From positions 76,047,255-76,111,254 of the forward strand of contig OY829539.1 in the NCBI GenBank assembly GCA_963691705.1: a stretch of 64,000 nt of DNA. Direction: 5' to 3'. Positions within the stretch are counted from its first letter, which is position 1; each line of letters begins with the position of its first letter. Shown here one piece after another: positions 34,134 to 45,200 of this stretch. Origin of the DNA: Viola odorata (lineage: Eukaryota; Streptophyta; Magnoliopsida; Malpighiales; Violaceae). The notes beneath the pieces were generated by a model. It saw nothing but the letters and a program-made list of their open reading frames with translations. It made no database searches and had not been told where the DNA came from. Made by a program: the position numbers and the translations under genes.

Positions 34134-34628
34134 TTTTCTTGCAGAAATTTATGATTAAGATGGGAGAATTAGGGTATAGGTTGATTACTAGCTAATTAGA
34201 AGGATATTGCTGTAATTAATTTTTGGACGAGGAAATGTGAGAAGCAGAGTTCCTATTTATAGGACCAAAACAACTTGTCTAAATGTTTCCTGATGTGAAA
34301 CGGATAACTGAGGTCGACTTCATATCTTTTATTTTATTGGTGGCTGCGCAAACTTTGATTTTATCTGATCAAACTAATTTTCCTTCCCGTCAAATAAAGC
34401 ACCCTTATATTAAGTTTAATTTATTAAATTCCCAATTGATTGATTCTAGATGCTGTAAATTTCTGTTACCTTTTTTACAATGATTCATTCTAAGAATTCT
34501 TTTATGAGAGAAAATATGGTTAATTGATGATAAAAAAATATTAAATTTTCAAAGGTCCTTATAAAATAATTAAAATAGTTGTCATTTTAGAAGGGAGATA
34601 ATGAATATTGATAAAAAAAAAAAGTTAA

Positions 34629-35559
34629 TGGAGTCCGATTCGAGAGAAAATGGAGTCCGATTCGAGAGAAAATGGTCTTAATGGAAACTTCAAGATGCTA
34701 TCTTTTGTTTGTGATAAGTTTCAGGCCAATCGGACGGGTGGATCAAAAGTTATGGTCGTCGACATTTTAGCGCGCAGTGTGAACGAGCCTAGCGGCATAC
34801 CGCCAGGAATACCATGACTGGGGCGGTATACCGCCAGGAATTAAGTTAATTCGCGCAACTCCAAGCGAATGTAGCGGTATACCGCCAGGGACTTTCTTCC
34901 TGGAGCGGTATACCGCCAGACATGGGAGAAAATGGCATTTTTGGGCTTTTCAAGCCCATCTTTTGTACGAACTATAAATAGCTTCGTTCTTTCATTTGTG
35001 AGGGGGCTTGGACAGTTTTATGTGTGTTTTGTTGAGTGAGAATACTCCTCCCTTATACACATGGAGCTTTAGACATTTGGTTGATGTTTGTAAAGTGAGA
35101 TTACTCCTTTCTCTTGTCAACTAAGCCATGAGCTCAACACTTTAATTTCCTTGAGAGGGATCGCTTGAGTTTGAGATTACTCCTCCCGATCTCTCTCCAG
35201 GAAATCCATGTTTGTATTGGTTGTGACGATTTTAGTGAATGAAATATATATTTTCTTGGTTGATCATCCATAGAAACGAGTCTCAATCTTGGCCCTCGGA
35301 GTATATCTTGATCAAGCAATCATTGGTGTGATTGTTCGCTACCTTGTGTGTGCTCATCTCCGTTCCCTCCATCCATCTTCTAATTCCCCGGTAACTCTCA
35401 TCTTTCCATCGCTCTTATGTGTAATTTCTCCGCTAAATATACATATTTCGTGTCCTTTCTTTCTTGTGGTCATGGTTTTCCCTAGATGATTCGTTCGGCT
35501 AGATCCTGCATAAGCTCCATATGTTATCCGGCTTACTAACCCTAGGCAGGATCACATCA
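34629..35559 (+). repeat. Left LTR of a non-autonomous retrotransposon
   Basis: Starts TGGAGTCCGATTCGAG and ends ggatcacatca; matches 41738-42615. The first 22 bases are tandemly repeated (34629 and 34651). Contains four copies of a palindromic GCGGYATACCGCC motif (34793-34920) and a TATAAATA near 34974. Internal DNA then begins with tggtagcggagc, a variant of the usual tggtatcagagc initiator-tRNA primer site. Confidence 0.93.
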
Positions 35560-36782
35560 AGTGGTAGCGGAGCTTTTGGCCGCCTAGCGAATTTTTCTAG
35601 TTTCGTCAAAAGTGTTAGAAACTTTCTTTCTTGAAAATCTTGAGTTTTAGGTGTCTTTTTCTAAAACTATTTCAAGTGGGCAATTGAGTGATTGTGTTGA
35701 TCATTTTTGCTAGGTCAAAAGTTCGAAATTTTACGAAAATCATTTGGGTGTGTTCTTGAAGTTCATCTTGTGTTCTTGATGTTCTTGATGTTCTTGGTAA
35801 TTTGGGTGTTTTGATCCAAAATTATTTACCCAAAAGTTGAACCAAGTGTTTCTAATTTAAAAAAAAAAAAAAATCAAATAAGAAAGGAATTGGAACACTT
35901 GGCCGACCAACACCCCTCCATAATCCAAGAGTTATCCCTTGCATTTATTGCAACAAGCCACCTCACCCTAGCTTTTGACATTTTGACCTAAATAGCTAAC
36001 TATCCTAACCAAATTGCCCATTTCCAACTAAATACAACCTTTTCCCCAAGCCTACCACGTCCTTCCCTTCCCCTTGGTCCAGCAGCCTTTTCTTTTTATT
36101 TAAGTCCTAAACTAAGTCTTAAACTCAAGTCCTAAACCATAAAACCCTCAACTTGAGTTTTAAATTTTGTGAGTCCTAAACTTAAGTTTTCTTAAGTCTT
36201 AAACTTCCAAGTCTTTTTCAATAAATTTCTAAATCCTTCCTTGAGTCTTTTACTCAATTAAACCCAATAATTCCAGCCTTCCTTCCCTCCAACGGAAATT
36301 CAAAGTTTTTCCCTAAAATTAAAATTTTGAATTTTCCTTGGAAATCTGAAATTTTTTTTCAGCCTTCTCTTGAGCCTTTGTAATCTTTTGAGTCTTTGTT
36401 GAGCATAATCTTTCCTCCTCTTGTGCTAATCTCTTGAGCATTTGTGAAGGTAGTTGTGAACGAAACGCTTGGCCTAAGTCATAAGTTTGTTTGCGGCAAG
36501 GAGTTGTGTGGTGAGCAAGCTTTGTGAGTGGATGTATTGAGCGATTTGTGAGGCTATCTTTTGCGAGTGATTAAACACGAGTGTTAAACACGTGAGGGAG
36601 AGAATTATTTTTCTAACCCTTGTTTAAGTGTGCAGGTACACGGAGAACGCGAAGTTGAGTGTTTGTGAGCACGTATTTTTCGAGTGACCTAAACACCTAA
36701 ACACGAGTGTTTAAACACGTAAGGGAGAGATTATTTACTAACATCTATATATATCTTTAGTTTGTTCAATTTTTCAGGCACA

Positions 36783-37676
36783 ATGTCACAAGATAGTGAT
36801 TTTGAATCTTGTGACCAAGGAGAGTATTATGACGATGATACTTCTCAATGCAACGACGATAGTGGTGATGAATCATGTGATGATGCTAGTTGCCAATTTG
36901 ATGGTAATGAGAATTTTGAACCATGTGATGAAATCGGTGATGAATGTAGCATTGGTAGTGAGGATGAGTATCAAGGTGAAAGTGAAGCAACTTGTAGCGA
37001 GAGTGAAGACAATGAAGACCCTCCAAGTCCTCGTGTCTCTAGTCGTAGCTCAAGTTCAATTTGTAGTGAGGATGAAGACCAAGAAGAGACTTCAAGTCCT
37101 CGTCTCTTAATCCGTGGTTCAACTTCAAGTTATAGTGAAGATGACGACGACGAAGATTTTTCCAGTCTTCAAGTCTCAAGCTATGGCATTGGTTCCATTG
37201 CACCCCAAAGACTTGGCCATGGCCCCGAACCCAGACACTTCATTTCCTCAAGTGTACAAATCCGCACTAAACAAGATGGAACGCCAAGACGAGTTCCTCC
37301 TTCTCCCCCTCCAAGGATTCGACCTCATCAAGGCCGAATGCCTCCTCATCCTCTCCAAGAATTCCAGAAAGACTTCTGAACCACATCCTTGCTTTCCACA
37401 TCTTCCAAACAAGCAAGCGAAGTATTTTGCACTACATGTACGGGTAGAAGCCACTTGTGTGACATTTGCCCCAATAATAATGAAGTAAGTCCAAAAGCCA
37501 AGCAGCATGAGGAGAATGATCATGCTAAGAAAGAAGAGAGTGGCAAGATAAAGAATAATGATGAATTGCCGAGTGGTTTTAGGAATGATGCTTGGTGGGA
37601 AAATTTATCCGGGTTAGTGAAGAATATGGCAAGACCTAAACGTGACAAGAATTCTTCTCCTTCACTTCCCTTGTAG
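36783..37676 (+). pseudogene. Gag-like ORF zone of the retrotransposon, frameshifted
   Basis: ATG at 36783 opens a Ser/Asp/Glu-rich acidic segment that runs to a stop at 37379. The more protein-like continuation is in another frame (37200-37488), and a third frame (37389-37676) holds a C-x2-C-x4-H-x2-C-like knuckle (CTTCTGRSHLC). At least two frame changes separate them, so the protein is broken. The zinc-knuckle-like string is the only hint of gag. Confidence 0.5.
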
Positions 37677-38172
37677 CAAGGCAGCCACTCCTCCCAAGCT
37701 CGTCCAAGTCAACAACATTCTCAATCCACTATGGCATTCGAGTCCGAACCGAAGTGGTGCAACCTACACAAGTCACTCCACGACAACAACCCACACCATT
37801 TCAATCTTTTGAACTACCTTGTCAATCGATTGAAAGGGATGTGGCCGAGCTCCAAGTTATGGTAGCTAAAAAGAGTGAAAAATGTGAGGGTATGAACGAG
37901 AGAAAAGAGTGTGGAGAGAAGAAAGTAAGCGATGAGGAAAATACACGGCATGAAAAAGTAAGCATGCCAATGAGAGTGAGTGCAACCACACTCGTGAGAA
38001 TGAGTTGAGTGAGCTCAATGAGCCAAATCAATTTCAAATTTTTAACAACCTTTTGTTCGAATTATATTTTGACAATCCGTTGTTTGAACTTGAAATTGAA
38101 GAAAAAGAAAGTGAGCAAAACAACCCCCATGAAAAAAGTGAGCATGGGTTGAGAGATTGTGAGCAAAACAGC

Positions 38173-38372
38173 NNNNNNNNNNNNNNNNNNNNNNNNNNNN
38201 NNNNNNNNNNNNNNNNNNNNNNNNNNNNNNNNNNNNNNNNNNNNNNNNNNNNNNNNNNNNNNNNNNNNNNNNNNNNNNNNNNNNNNNNNNNNNNNNNNNN
38301 NNNNNNNNNNNNNNNNNNNNNNNNNNNNNNNNNNNNNNNNNNNNNNNNNNNNNNNNNNNNNNNNNNNNNNNN
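38173..38372. other. Assembly gap (200 N)
   Basis: Exactly 200 N. Round gap sizes are usually placeholders, so the true length inside the retroelement is unknown. Confidence 0.99.
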
Positions 38373-40030
38373 GCCGGAATGCTCCAAGGAGCGAAGGTGG
38401 TTCTAAACCCTCAATCCTAGGAGGCATTGGAAGTGCAATTGCTCAACATTGGTGCTCCCAACGGCAAGACCTTGAGGTAAACCATCCTTACCTTCCCATT
38501 TTGCCCAAAAGGTGTATACCAAATCCCTCTTTAAATGCTCAATTGTTAGAGGTTGATCAATTCACTCATCTTTATTCACATGCTGAAAATTTGTATGACC
38601 AACATTTGTCATGTGATAAATAGCCATTCTTGCATTTCTTTGAGCATGACCCCTTTGTCCGTGTATTTGAAAACCACTTGGGTACGAATCTTATTACATG
38701 CAACAAAAATCTTGTCGTACCCTTCGTCAAGCATGAATCTTCTTGGTTTGAGCATGAAACTTACTTGTGTGAAAATTTTGTGAGATGTGTAAAAATTCCT
38801 AATTTGCATTTCATCAAGTATGACCCTTTCTTGCTCAAACGTGCTAATTTTTGTAATTTTTCGGATAGCATGAATAATTTATTTACATGTTGTTTTCATT
38901 CGGAATCCATGTCTAATTTGCATGAAGCATGGATACAATTCTTTTGCTCCAACTTGTTAGAATTTTCTTGGCCTAATTGTGGCAAAGAATTGTATTTCTT
39001 TTTGTGCCGATTGCTTGGTATTCCAAAGCATTTTGTAAATGGGCGTGAGGCTCAATTTTCTTGGTTAATCCTTATAAGTCGTTTTGAGAAAAATGACCTC
39101 CGCCTATGTTGTTTAATAATTGGTGATACTATGCGCATCCTTAATGTTGTCGTAAAGACCAATGTGCTTAAGTATGAAATGGATGTGCATGATTTTGATT
39201 TGGATGAATTTTGTGTTGTCAAGTGTAGCCTACATGAGCTATTAGTGGATGATATGCACTTAAATACCATGAACATGTTGTGTATTAAGAGGACACAAAT
39301 TGGAGGACTAAACTTGTTAAGGATTAATTGGTTCAATTCCTATGAAGATTTGTGTTTTCCCTTGTTGAATAAGTTTGGTATTTTCAAGTGCATAGTACCT
39401 TTTTGTAGTGCTCAATTCTCTTGGGTTGTCATGGTGACCCGTGTAGAGAAGAAAATTCATCTTGTCGGTTGTTCTACGATTTGTGATGCCATCCATATTT
39501 TACATGAAATTTTACAAAATGATGTGCATCAATGTGCTATTCATGTTGACTTTTCCTTGGACCAACATGTACATACACATGCGCGATTGCGCCCTCTTGG
39601 TATCTCACCTTTGTTTTCGAGTGCTTTTAAGTGTGTAGGTGAGACGATCGAGGTTATGGATTCGAGGACGAATCCTTTTGAAGAGGGAGAGGTTGATGCG
39701 ATCATGACCCCCTTCGAATTAGAACAACTTGACACATTGCCAAGAGGATCGGTCACGGGCAGCCGAGCCTTGCAGATGAACGTTAATCATGCCCAAGGTC
39801 GAGGATCGAGTGTCAAATCTTCGCAATCCCTAGGCCTAGACACGCGGAACTCCCAAGATGGCCGAGCAAGCCATAAAGTCGAGGCACGTCTAGCCCTAAA
39901 AGGTCCTAAGGGCACGCGCACTGATAACGCGCTTGTCGAGGGCACGATCAAAAAAATTATTACAACTTATCACATGCAACAAAATAGATTGAAGACAGTG
40001 GCAAGAGGATCGATCCACAGAGATTGGTGA
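38373..40030 (+). pseudogene. Unrecognised retrotransposon ORF with an internal domain duplication
   Basis: One frame is open from the gap to a stop at 38621-38623 and then again to 40030; the last part lies in the nested insertion. I recognise no family. Visible features: Cys/His/Phe-rich composition, recurring H(D/E)PF-type strings (FFEHDPF, IKYDPF), and two related ~52-residue segments, AQFSWLILISRFEKNDL.. (coded near 39050-39210) and AQFSWVVMVTRVEKKIH.. (near 39410-39570), each ending in a DFxLD motif. Near 39655 the string DSRTNPFEEGEVD resembles the linker before the end of Ty3/gypsy polyproteins. Probably an accessory or relic ORF of the element. Confidence 0.5.
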
Positions 40031-41623
40031 AGACTTACACTAGACAAGGCCAGATTTATAAAATAAAACAATAAAAGAAACAAAACAGAATTCAAGGGCT
40101 GGATGGAGAGAAACTGGGTCTTGAATGTATTCGGGGGAGAAAAGCACAAAACAAAAACACGAAAAGTAACACTCGGGGGGTTTTACTTGACTAAAACAAG
40201 TCAGCCAAGAGAGTTTGGGAGCTAACAATCGTTATCTAGGAAAGCAGTATTCGGGGTCCCGAATGTCACGTTCGGGGTCCCGAATGTAAAAATATAACAA
40301 ATCAGTGAACAAATTCAGAATTAATAAAACAGAAAGTGAAACAGGTGCAGAAGTATCAACGCAGGCGTGAAATAGAACAAGAGTGAAATAAGCACGAATA
40401 ATCAGTTGGAGAAAGGGTTCTCGGCAAAGGCATTCTGGGTTGCATTCGGGACCAGATCGTCATCAGCTCAAGGGTATTCCATTCGAGATGTCATAGAAAT
40501 GACATGGGGACCAGATTCCTCGGATATCCCCTACTTTTCTCTTAAGAGAAACCCGTTTCCACATATGAGGTAGTCTTGACAGTCCGCCATCCCTAATCAA
40601 CTACCCAACCTATCTATTCAAGACCACTTTGACACAGTCAAGACTAAACAGATGCCTACTTACTCATGCAATTTTCCTTCCGTATTCATCACATAAATGG
40701 CAGCCTTTACACAAGATAATTATCAGTTGATCAAGCCTCAAATTAAATCATGCAAAGATATAATTAAACCGATGAATAGTTGAATATAGCATCAAGAATA
40801 TTTTAAGCACATTAAGGCCTCGAATCTGCCCCTGCAGCCCTTGAATCAGCCTTGCCAAGAACTAAGAATTTAGCTACTCATGCTTAAAGATAAATAAATA
40901 ACAATTAAAGAAAGCATAACAAGTAAATAAATAGATGAAGGGAAGAAGACTTTGTTACTAAAAATCCGTTTGAAGCCCGGCGGCAAGGTTGAAGATGAGC
41001 TAACAAGAACTAGAGAGATAAACTAGAGATAAGTCTAAGAAAACTAAAACTACATGATCATGGATAATCCAAGATGCCCTAAACTACTCTTAGATGCCCT
41101 TTATATAGTAGAGCACTAAGCACAAAATATCTTCAGCCTAAAACTAGGGACAAAATGCATTAATTGAAAGCCTAAAAAAGTGGATCCATGTTCCTTAAAG
41201 CACAAAGCTGAAAAAGCATAAAGCTGTCTGATTTTTCCAGCTTTGGCAGGTCTGGACTGAGCTCGAGGCTGAACTGGTCAGATCGGTAGGTGTTTGGTAA
41301 TCAGTGCAGAGCGCAGGAACAGTGTCAGAGGAGGCACATGGAAGTTCTGGCGAGATGACACGTGGAAATGTCGTTCTTCGCCCTTCAGGGTCCCGAATGG
41401 TGAATCCGATTCGGGACCTTGAACGCTGGTTCGGACTCGGGACCTCAACTCTGGGTCTTGAAGCTCAAAACTGCACAAAAATGCACCAAAAACGCATGTT
41501 TTAGCATAAACTCCCTTTTTAGGCCCAAATCTGCAATAGTAATGAAATCAAGGGTAAATTAGCAGAATCAAGCTCTAAAACGGTGAGAAAATGGGGAGAA
41601 AATCATGCATAAAAACATGCTAT
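39947..41623 (-). mobile_element. Nested LTR-like insertion (solo LTR, Athila/TAT-like)
   Basis: Read on the minus strand it runs from ATAGCATGTTTTTATGCATG to an end rich in 'gtggatcgatcc...gcatgtgataag...tttttttga', the style of plant Ty3/gypsy Athila/TAT LTR 3' ends. The host frame stops at 39946 and resumes at 41628. The string cacg lies at both junctions (39943-39946, 41624-41627). No ORFs of note; contains cggggtcccgaatgt direct repeats (40253, 40273). Boundaries approximate. Confidence 0.6.
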
Positions 41624-41737
41624 CACGCATCACCCCAAGGCCTCCCGCAAAGCTGGACTTCCTCAACTCGCAACACGGCTCGTCGACAAATGCTCCATCC
41701 AAGGGGACCAATCATCATGAGCATATGGACAAGCAAA

Positions 41738-42615
41738 TGGAGTCCGATTCGAGAGAAAAGGGTCTTAATGGAAACTTCAAGATGTTATCTTTCGTTTGAG
41801 ACAAGTTTCAGGCCAATCGGACGGGTGGATCAAAAGTTATGGTCGTCGACATTTTAGCGCGCAGTGTGAACGAGCCTAGCGGCATACCGCCAGGAATACC
41901 ATGACTGGGGCGGTATACTGCCAGGAATTAAGTTAATTCGCGCAACTCCAAGCGAATGTAGCGGTATACCGCCAGACATGGGAGAAAATGGCATTTTTGG
42001 GCTTTTCAAGCCCATCTTTTGTACGAACTATAAATAGCTTCGTTCTTTCATTTGTGAGGGGGCTTGGACAGTTTTATGTGTGTTTTGTTGAGTGAGAATA
42101 CTCCTCCCTTATACACATGGAGCTTTAGACATTTGGTTGATGTTTGTAAAGTGAGATTACTCCTTTCTCTTGTCAACTAAGCCATGAGCTCAACACTTTA
42201 ATTTCCTTGAGAGGGATCGCTTGAGTTTGAGATTACTCCTCCCGATCTCTCTCCGGGAAATCCATGTTTGTATTGGTTGTGACGATTTTAGTGAATGAAA
42301 TATATATTTTCTTGGTTGATCATCCATAGAAACGAGTCTCAATCTTGGCCCTCGGAGTATATCTTGATCAAGCAATCGTTGGTGTGATTGTTCGCTACCT
42401 TGTGTGTGCTCATCTCCGTTCCCTCCATCCATCTTCTAATTCCCCAGTAACTCTCATCTTTCCATCGCTCTTATGTGTAATTTCTCCGCTAAATATACAT
42501 ATTTCGTGTCCTTTCTTTCTTGTGGTCATGGTTTTCCCTAGATGATTCGTTCGGCTAGATCCTCCATAAGCTCCATATGTTATCCGGCTTACTAACCCTA
42601 GGTAGGATCACATCA
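41738..42615 (+). repeat. Right LTR of the retrotransposon
   Basis: 878 bp from TGGAGTCCGATTCGAG to ggatcacatca. It lacks one 31-bp palindrome-containing unit present in the left LTR; otherwise I count roughly a dozen substitutions by eye. No target-site duplication: the flanks are ...gttaa before the left LTR and cagag after this one. Confidence 0.93.
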
Positions 42616-42745
42616 CAGAGTCCGTATTTATAGACATCAGTCTAAACGAAAACTTTGGTGGCTGCAGACTTTTATTTTTCTTACAATAATATTCCTTTCA
42701 GTCAAATAAAGCACCTATGAATCAGATATATTAATCATTTCCCGT
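42616..42745 (-). pseudogene. Promoter stub of a fifth PR-10 gene
   Basis: Directly after the right LTR comes cagagtccgtatttatagac, i.e. TATAAATA (42625-42632, minus strand) plus the ACTCTG of the PR-10 core promoter, then gtggctgcagactttt and cagtcaaataaagcacc, all present upstream of PR-10 C and D in the same order. The gene body that should lie to the left is absent. Confidence 0.8.
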
Positions 42746-42814
42746 TTCCTCTGTACCCCCAAAAACAAAAATTCACAACGAATTTGTTAGCATAATTTAT
42801 TCATTTATTCCTAA

Positions 42815-43640
42815 TCATATACAGAGCCAGCCTCCAATGCCGACTGAGATGAACCTCTGCACTTCATTAAAAGCCTCAGGTTTTTTATTTAAATGCCGAG
42901 GGCAGGGCAGCAAAAGCTTCTTAAACTTATCATTCTCAAAATCAAAAGCGCATATGCTGCTATTATATTTACAAGCCCAATGTACGTAGTGAGCCATTCA
43001 GAAAAGTGCAAGGCCGCAGATGCTGTTATTATACTTACAAGCCCAATGTACGTAGTGAGCCAATCAGAAAAGTGCAAGCCCATAGTCTACAGCCAATTAG
43101 AGTTTCATCGTCATCAAAGCTTCTCCACTCTCCCGCACTGCCAAGCGTATATAATGCGAACCCAAAATACTCATAATTGTTTTGTATGACGTGAGAACCG
43201 ACAATACCTTGTACTGATTGGTCTTGGCATTGAATCCCAAAGAAAGTGATGCGCGAGCAAAACTGAATCTACCTGGGGTGGAATGGTGACCCACTCTCCT
43301 AAAATTGGATTGCACACAAGAAACTCTGTAGGAATACCTAGGCGTCTTAATAAAAGCAATCCTTTGCAAGAATTGATGCACCAATATACCTCATTGGGAA
43401 AGTTATGAAGGTTGCAAGGAAACTCCACTGTTCCCAAACGAAGATGATTGCGACCATCATCAACAAGAATACGCCCAAATCACACTGCCTCATGAAGGTT
43501 GAGAAAAACTTTCAAATCATGTGGTTACCATCTTCCGTCCAAATAAATCCAACCGGGTGATACAGACCATATCAAGAAGCTCTTGAATAAAAAACATAGG
43601 CAACCTTCTCGCCCCCTCGAAGTTGAACTGACCAACTGCA
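42815..43640 (-). pseudogene. F-box (F-box-associated domain) pseudogene
   Basis: Minus-strand fragments in changing frames: FIQELLDMVCITRLDLFGRK (43550-43610), then HLRLGTVEFPCNLHNFPNEV and CKGLLLLRRLGIPTEFLVC (43290-43450), SLGFNAKTNQYKVL in another frame (~43200-43240), and FDFENDKFKKLLLPCP (~42890-42950). This is the F-box plus FBA/kelch-type layout of plant F-box proteins (SCF ubiquitin ligase substrate adaptors). Several frameshifts, stops and a 66-bp tandem duplication (42951-43082) break it. Confidence 0.8.
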
Positions 43641-43649
43641 CACCGGTAA

Positions 43650-44512
43650 GTGTTTCTATCACTTGACAATTGACATCCTCTCTTTACTTTCCTTATTTCG
43701 ACATGTTATCTGTAACATTGTATAAATGAGATTTTGAGAAAAGCACACTAACAATACAAAATCTGTAATTTAATTTTGTACAAATAATCAAAGTTTGTGA
43801 AACAATAATTAAATCCCGATATTCATTCAAAATGGCAGTAACATTATGAACAAAAGGGTTGAGTGGCAATTAAAATTGGAGAAGCCAATTACTGAACAAA
43901 ACCTATATACCCAATTAATAGATGCGAAAACATAATTCCTTCATCTTCATCTGTGTTTCTGCATAAATAATCTGTCAACAATTACTGAAAAAATCTAAAA
44001 AATTACAAAAAAAAGAAGACGTGAGTGAGAAGGAGGAGGAAGCAGAGACTGCCTTTGGAGGTGGGGTGATGAATAAGAGGGAGAAAAAAAACCATGAGTT
44101 TTCTACTTGATTGCATGTCTCAGAAAACCCAAATAATTCATTCTTGGAGGAAAAATCCAGAATTGGAAAGAGAAAAAAGAAACTAAAATCTCACCTATAA
44201 AATATATAATCAGAAGAAAATTATACTCACAAAACTGAAACCAGCAGATTCAATTTCTTCAATTGATTCAAGATCTAAATCTTTGGAGCTGATATTGGTT
44301 TAATCTTTTGATTTGAATTAGATCAAGAAAAAGGAGGGAGAGAAATTATAAAAAATTAAAAACCTTTTTTTAAGGAGGAGTGTGAGCCCGGTGCGTTGCT
44401 ACAGTACCCACAGGCCCTTCCTTTATAAAGTTTTTAATTTAATGGCCCATATTGGCCCATCGTCGAACACATTTCGAAGAAAATTTGTTATTATTTTATT
44501 TTAATCACCATT
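43650..44512. other. Gene-free intergenic DNA
   Basis: No gene recognised. Two GGCCCA motifs near 44443-44458. A+T-rich. Confidence 0.4.
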
Positions 44513-45200
44513 AATTTCTATTTTTGTTAATTAATATTTTTTTTTGCAGAGAATAGTGGTTGTTGCGGTGGTGGTGGCATCGTCGATGAGGATGATGGGA
44601 GGGATGGGTTTGACTCGGTGAGTTTGGGGACGAGTTGGGGAGTGGTGAAGGCGAGTGACGGTTTGGAATCGGCTATTTGTTTGGCGATTTCACCTGGGGT
44701 GTTGAGCGGATTAGTGGTGGTGATGATGGCGCCGAGGGACATGACGGAGAGGCAGACGATGGGGAAGGAGATGGAGTTTGGGGAGAGGAGGAGGATGACG
44801 TGGCCTTTGCGGATGCCGAAGTCGGAGGAGAGGGAAGTGGCGACGGAATCGACGGCCCGCCAGAGTTCGGGGAAGGAGAGATGGCGGCCGGTGCTGAGTC
44901 GATGAAGGCGGTCTTGCCATGGGGGCGCGGGAGTGGTATGGGTTTGCGTTTGGTGTAGAAAATGGAATTGGATTTGGAAAATCCGCTTCTTGGGTCGATC
45001 ATGGAGTTGGTGTATGCCATAAGACACGAAGAGTGACGTTTTCTTTTCGATTCTTTTTTTTTTCTTGGCAACTGGGGATTTAAGATTTGCGTCTGTGTTT
45101 TTCATGGAGTTGATTTGCGTCTGTGGAGATTCTTACGACCACTGTTCTCTGCAAAAAGGGAAGGGAAAAAAAAAAATTAATTAACAAAAACAGAAGTTAA
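44513..45200 (-). pseudogene. 4-coumarate-CoA-ligase-like gene fragment between inverted repeats
   Basis: Minus strand from 45002: [20 protein letters not shown], the N-terminus typical of 4CL-like acyl-activating enzymes. After a frameshift near 44905 it continues [19 protein letters not shown] ... [20 protein letters not shown] ... [18 protein letters not shown] and breaks off after TESNPSLP. Only ~130 of ~550 residues are present; the AMP-binding core is missing. The fragment is flanked by inverted repeats (44513-44562 and 45138-45200) sharing tttttgttaattaat and gcagagaa(t/c)agtggt, as expected of gene capture by a transposon. Not functional. Confidence 0.75.

Larger units (their letters stand above)
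35560..41737 (+). mobile_element. Internal region of a LARD-like LTR retrotransposon, no recognisable pol
   Basis: Between the two LTRs I find no protease, reverse transcriptase, RNase H or integrase motifs. The leader (35560-36780) holds repeated 'cctaaac/cttaagt' strings. Two ORF zones follow: an acidic gag-like zone (36783-37680) and a long unrecognised ORF zone (38373-39946), then a nested insertion (39947-41623). About 110 bases after that insertion stand before the right LTR. The lack of pol suggests mobilisation in trans by a relative (inference). Confidence 0.8.

Noticed and set aside
40000..41600. CRISPR-like or satellite array from the cggggtcccgaatgt repeats
   Set aside because: Only a pair of adjacent units plus scattered partial matches; eukaryotic LTR DNA, no array.
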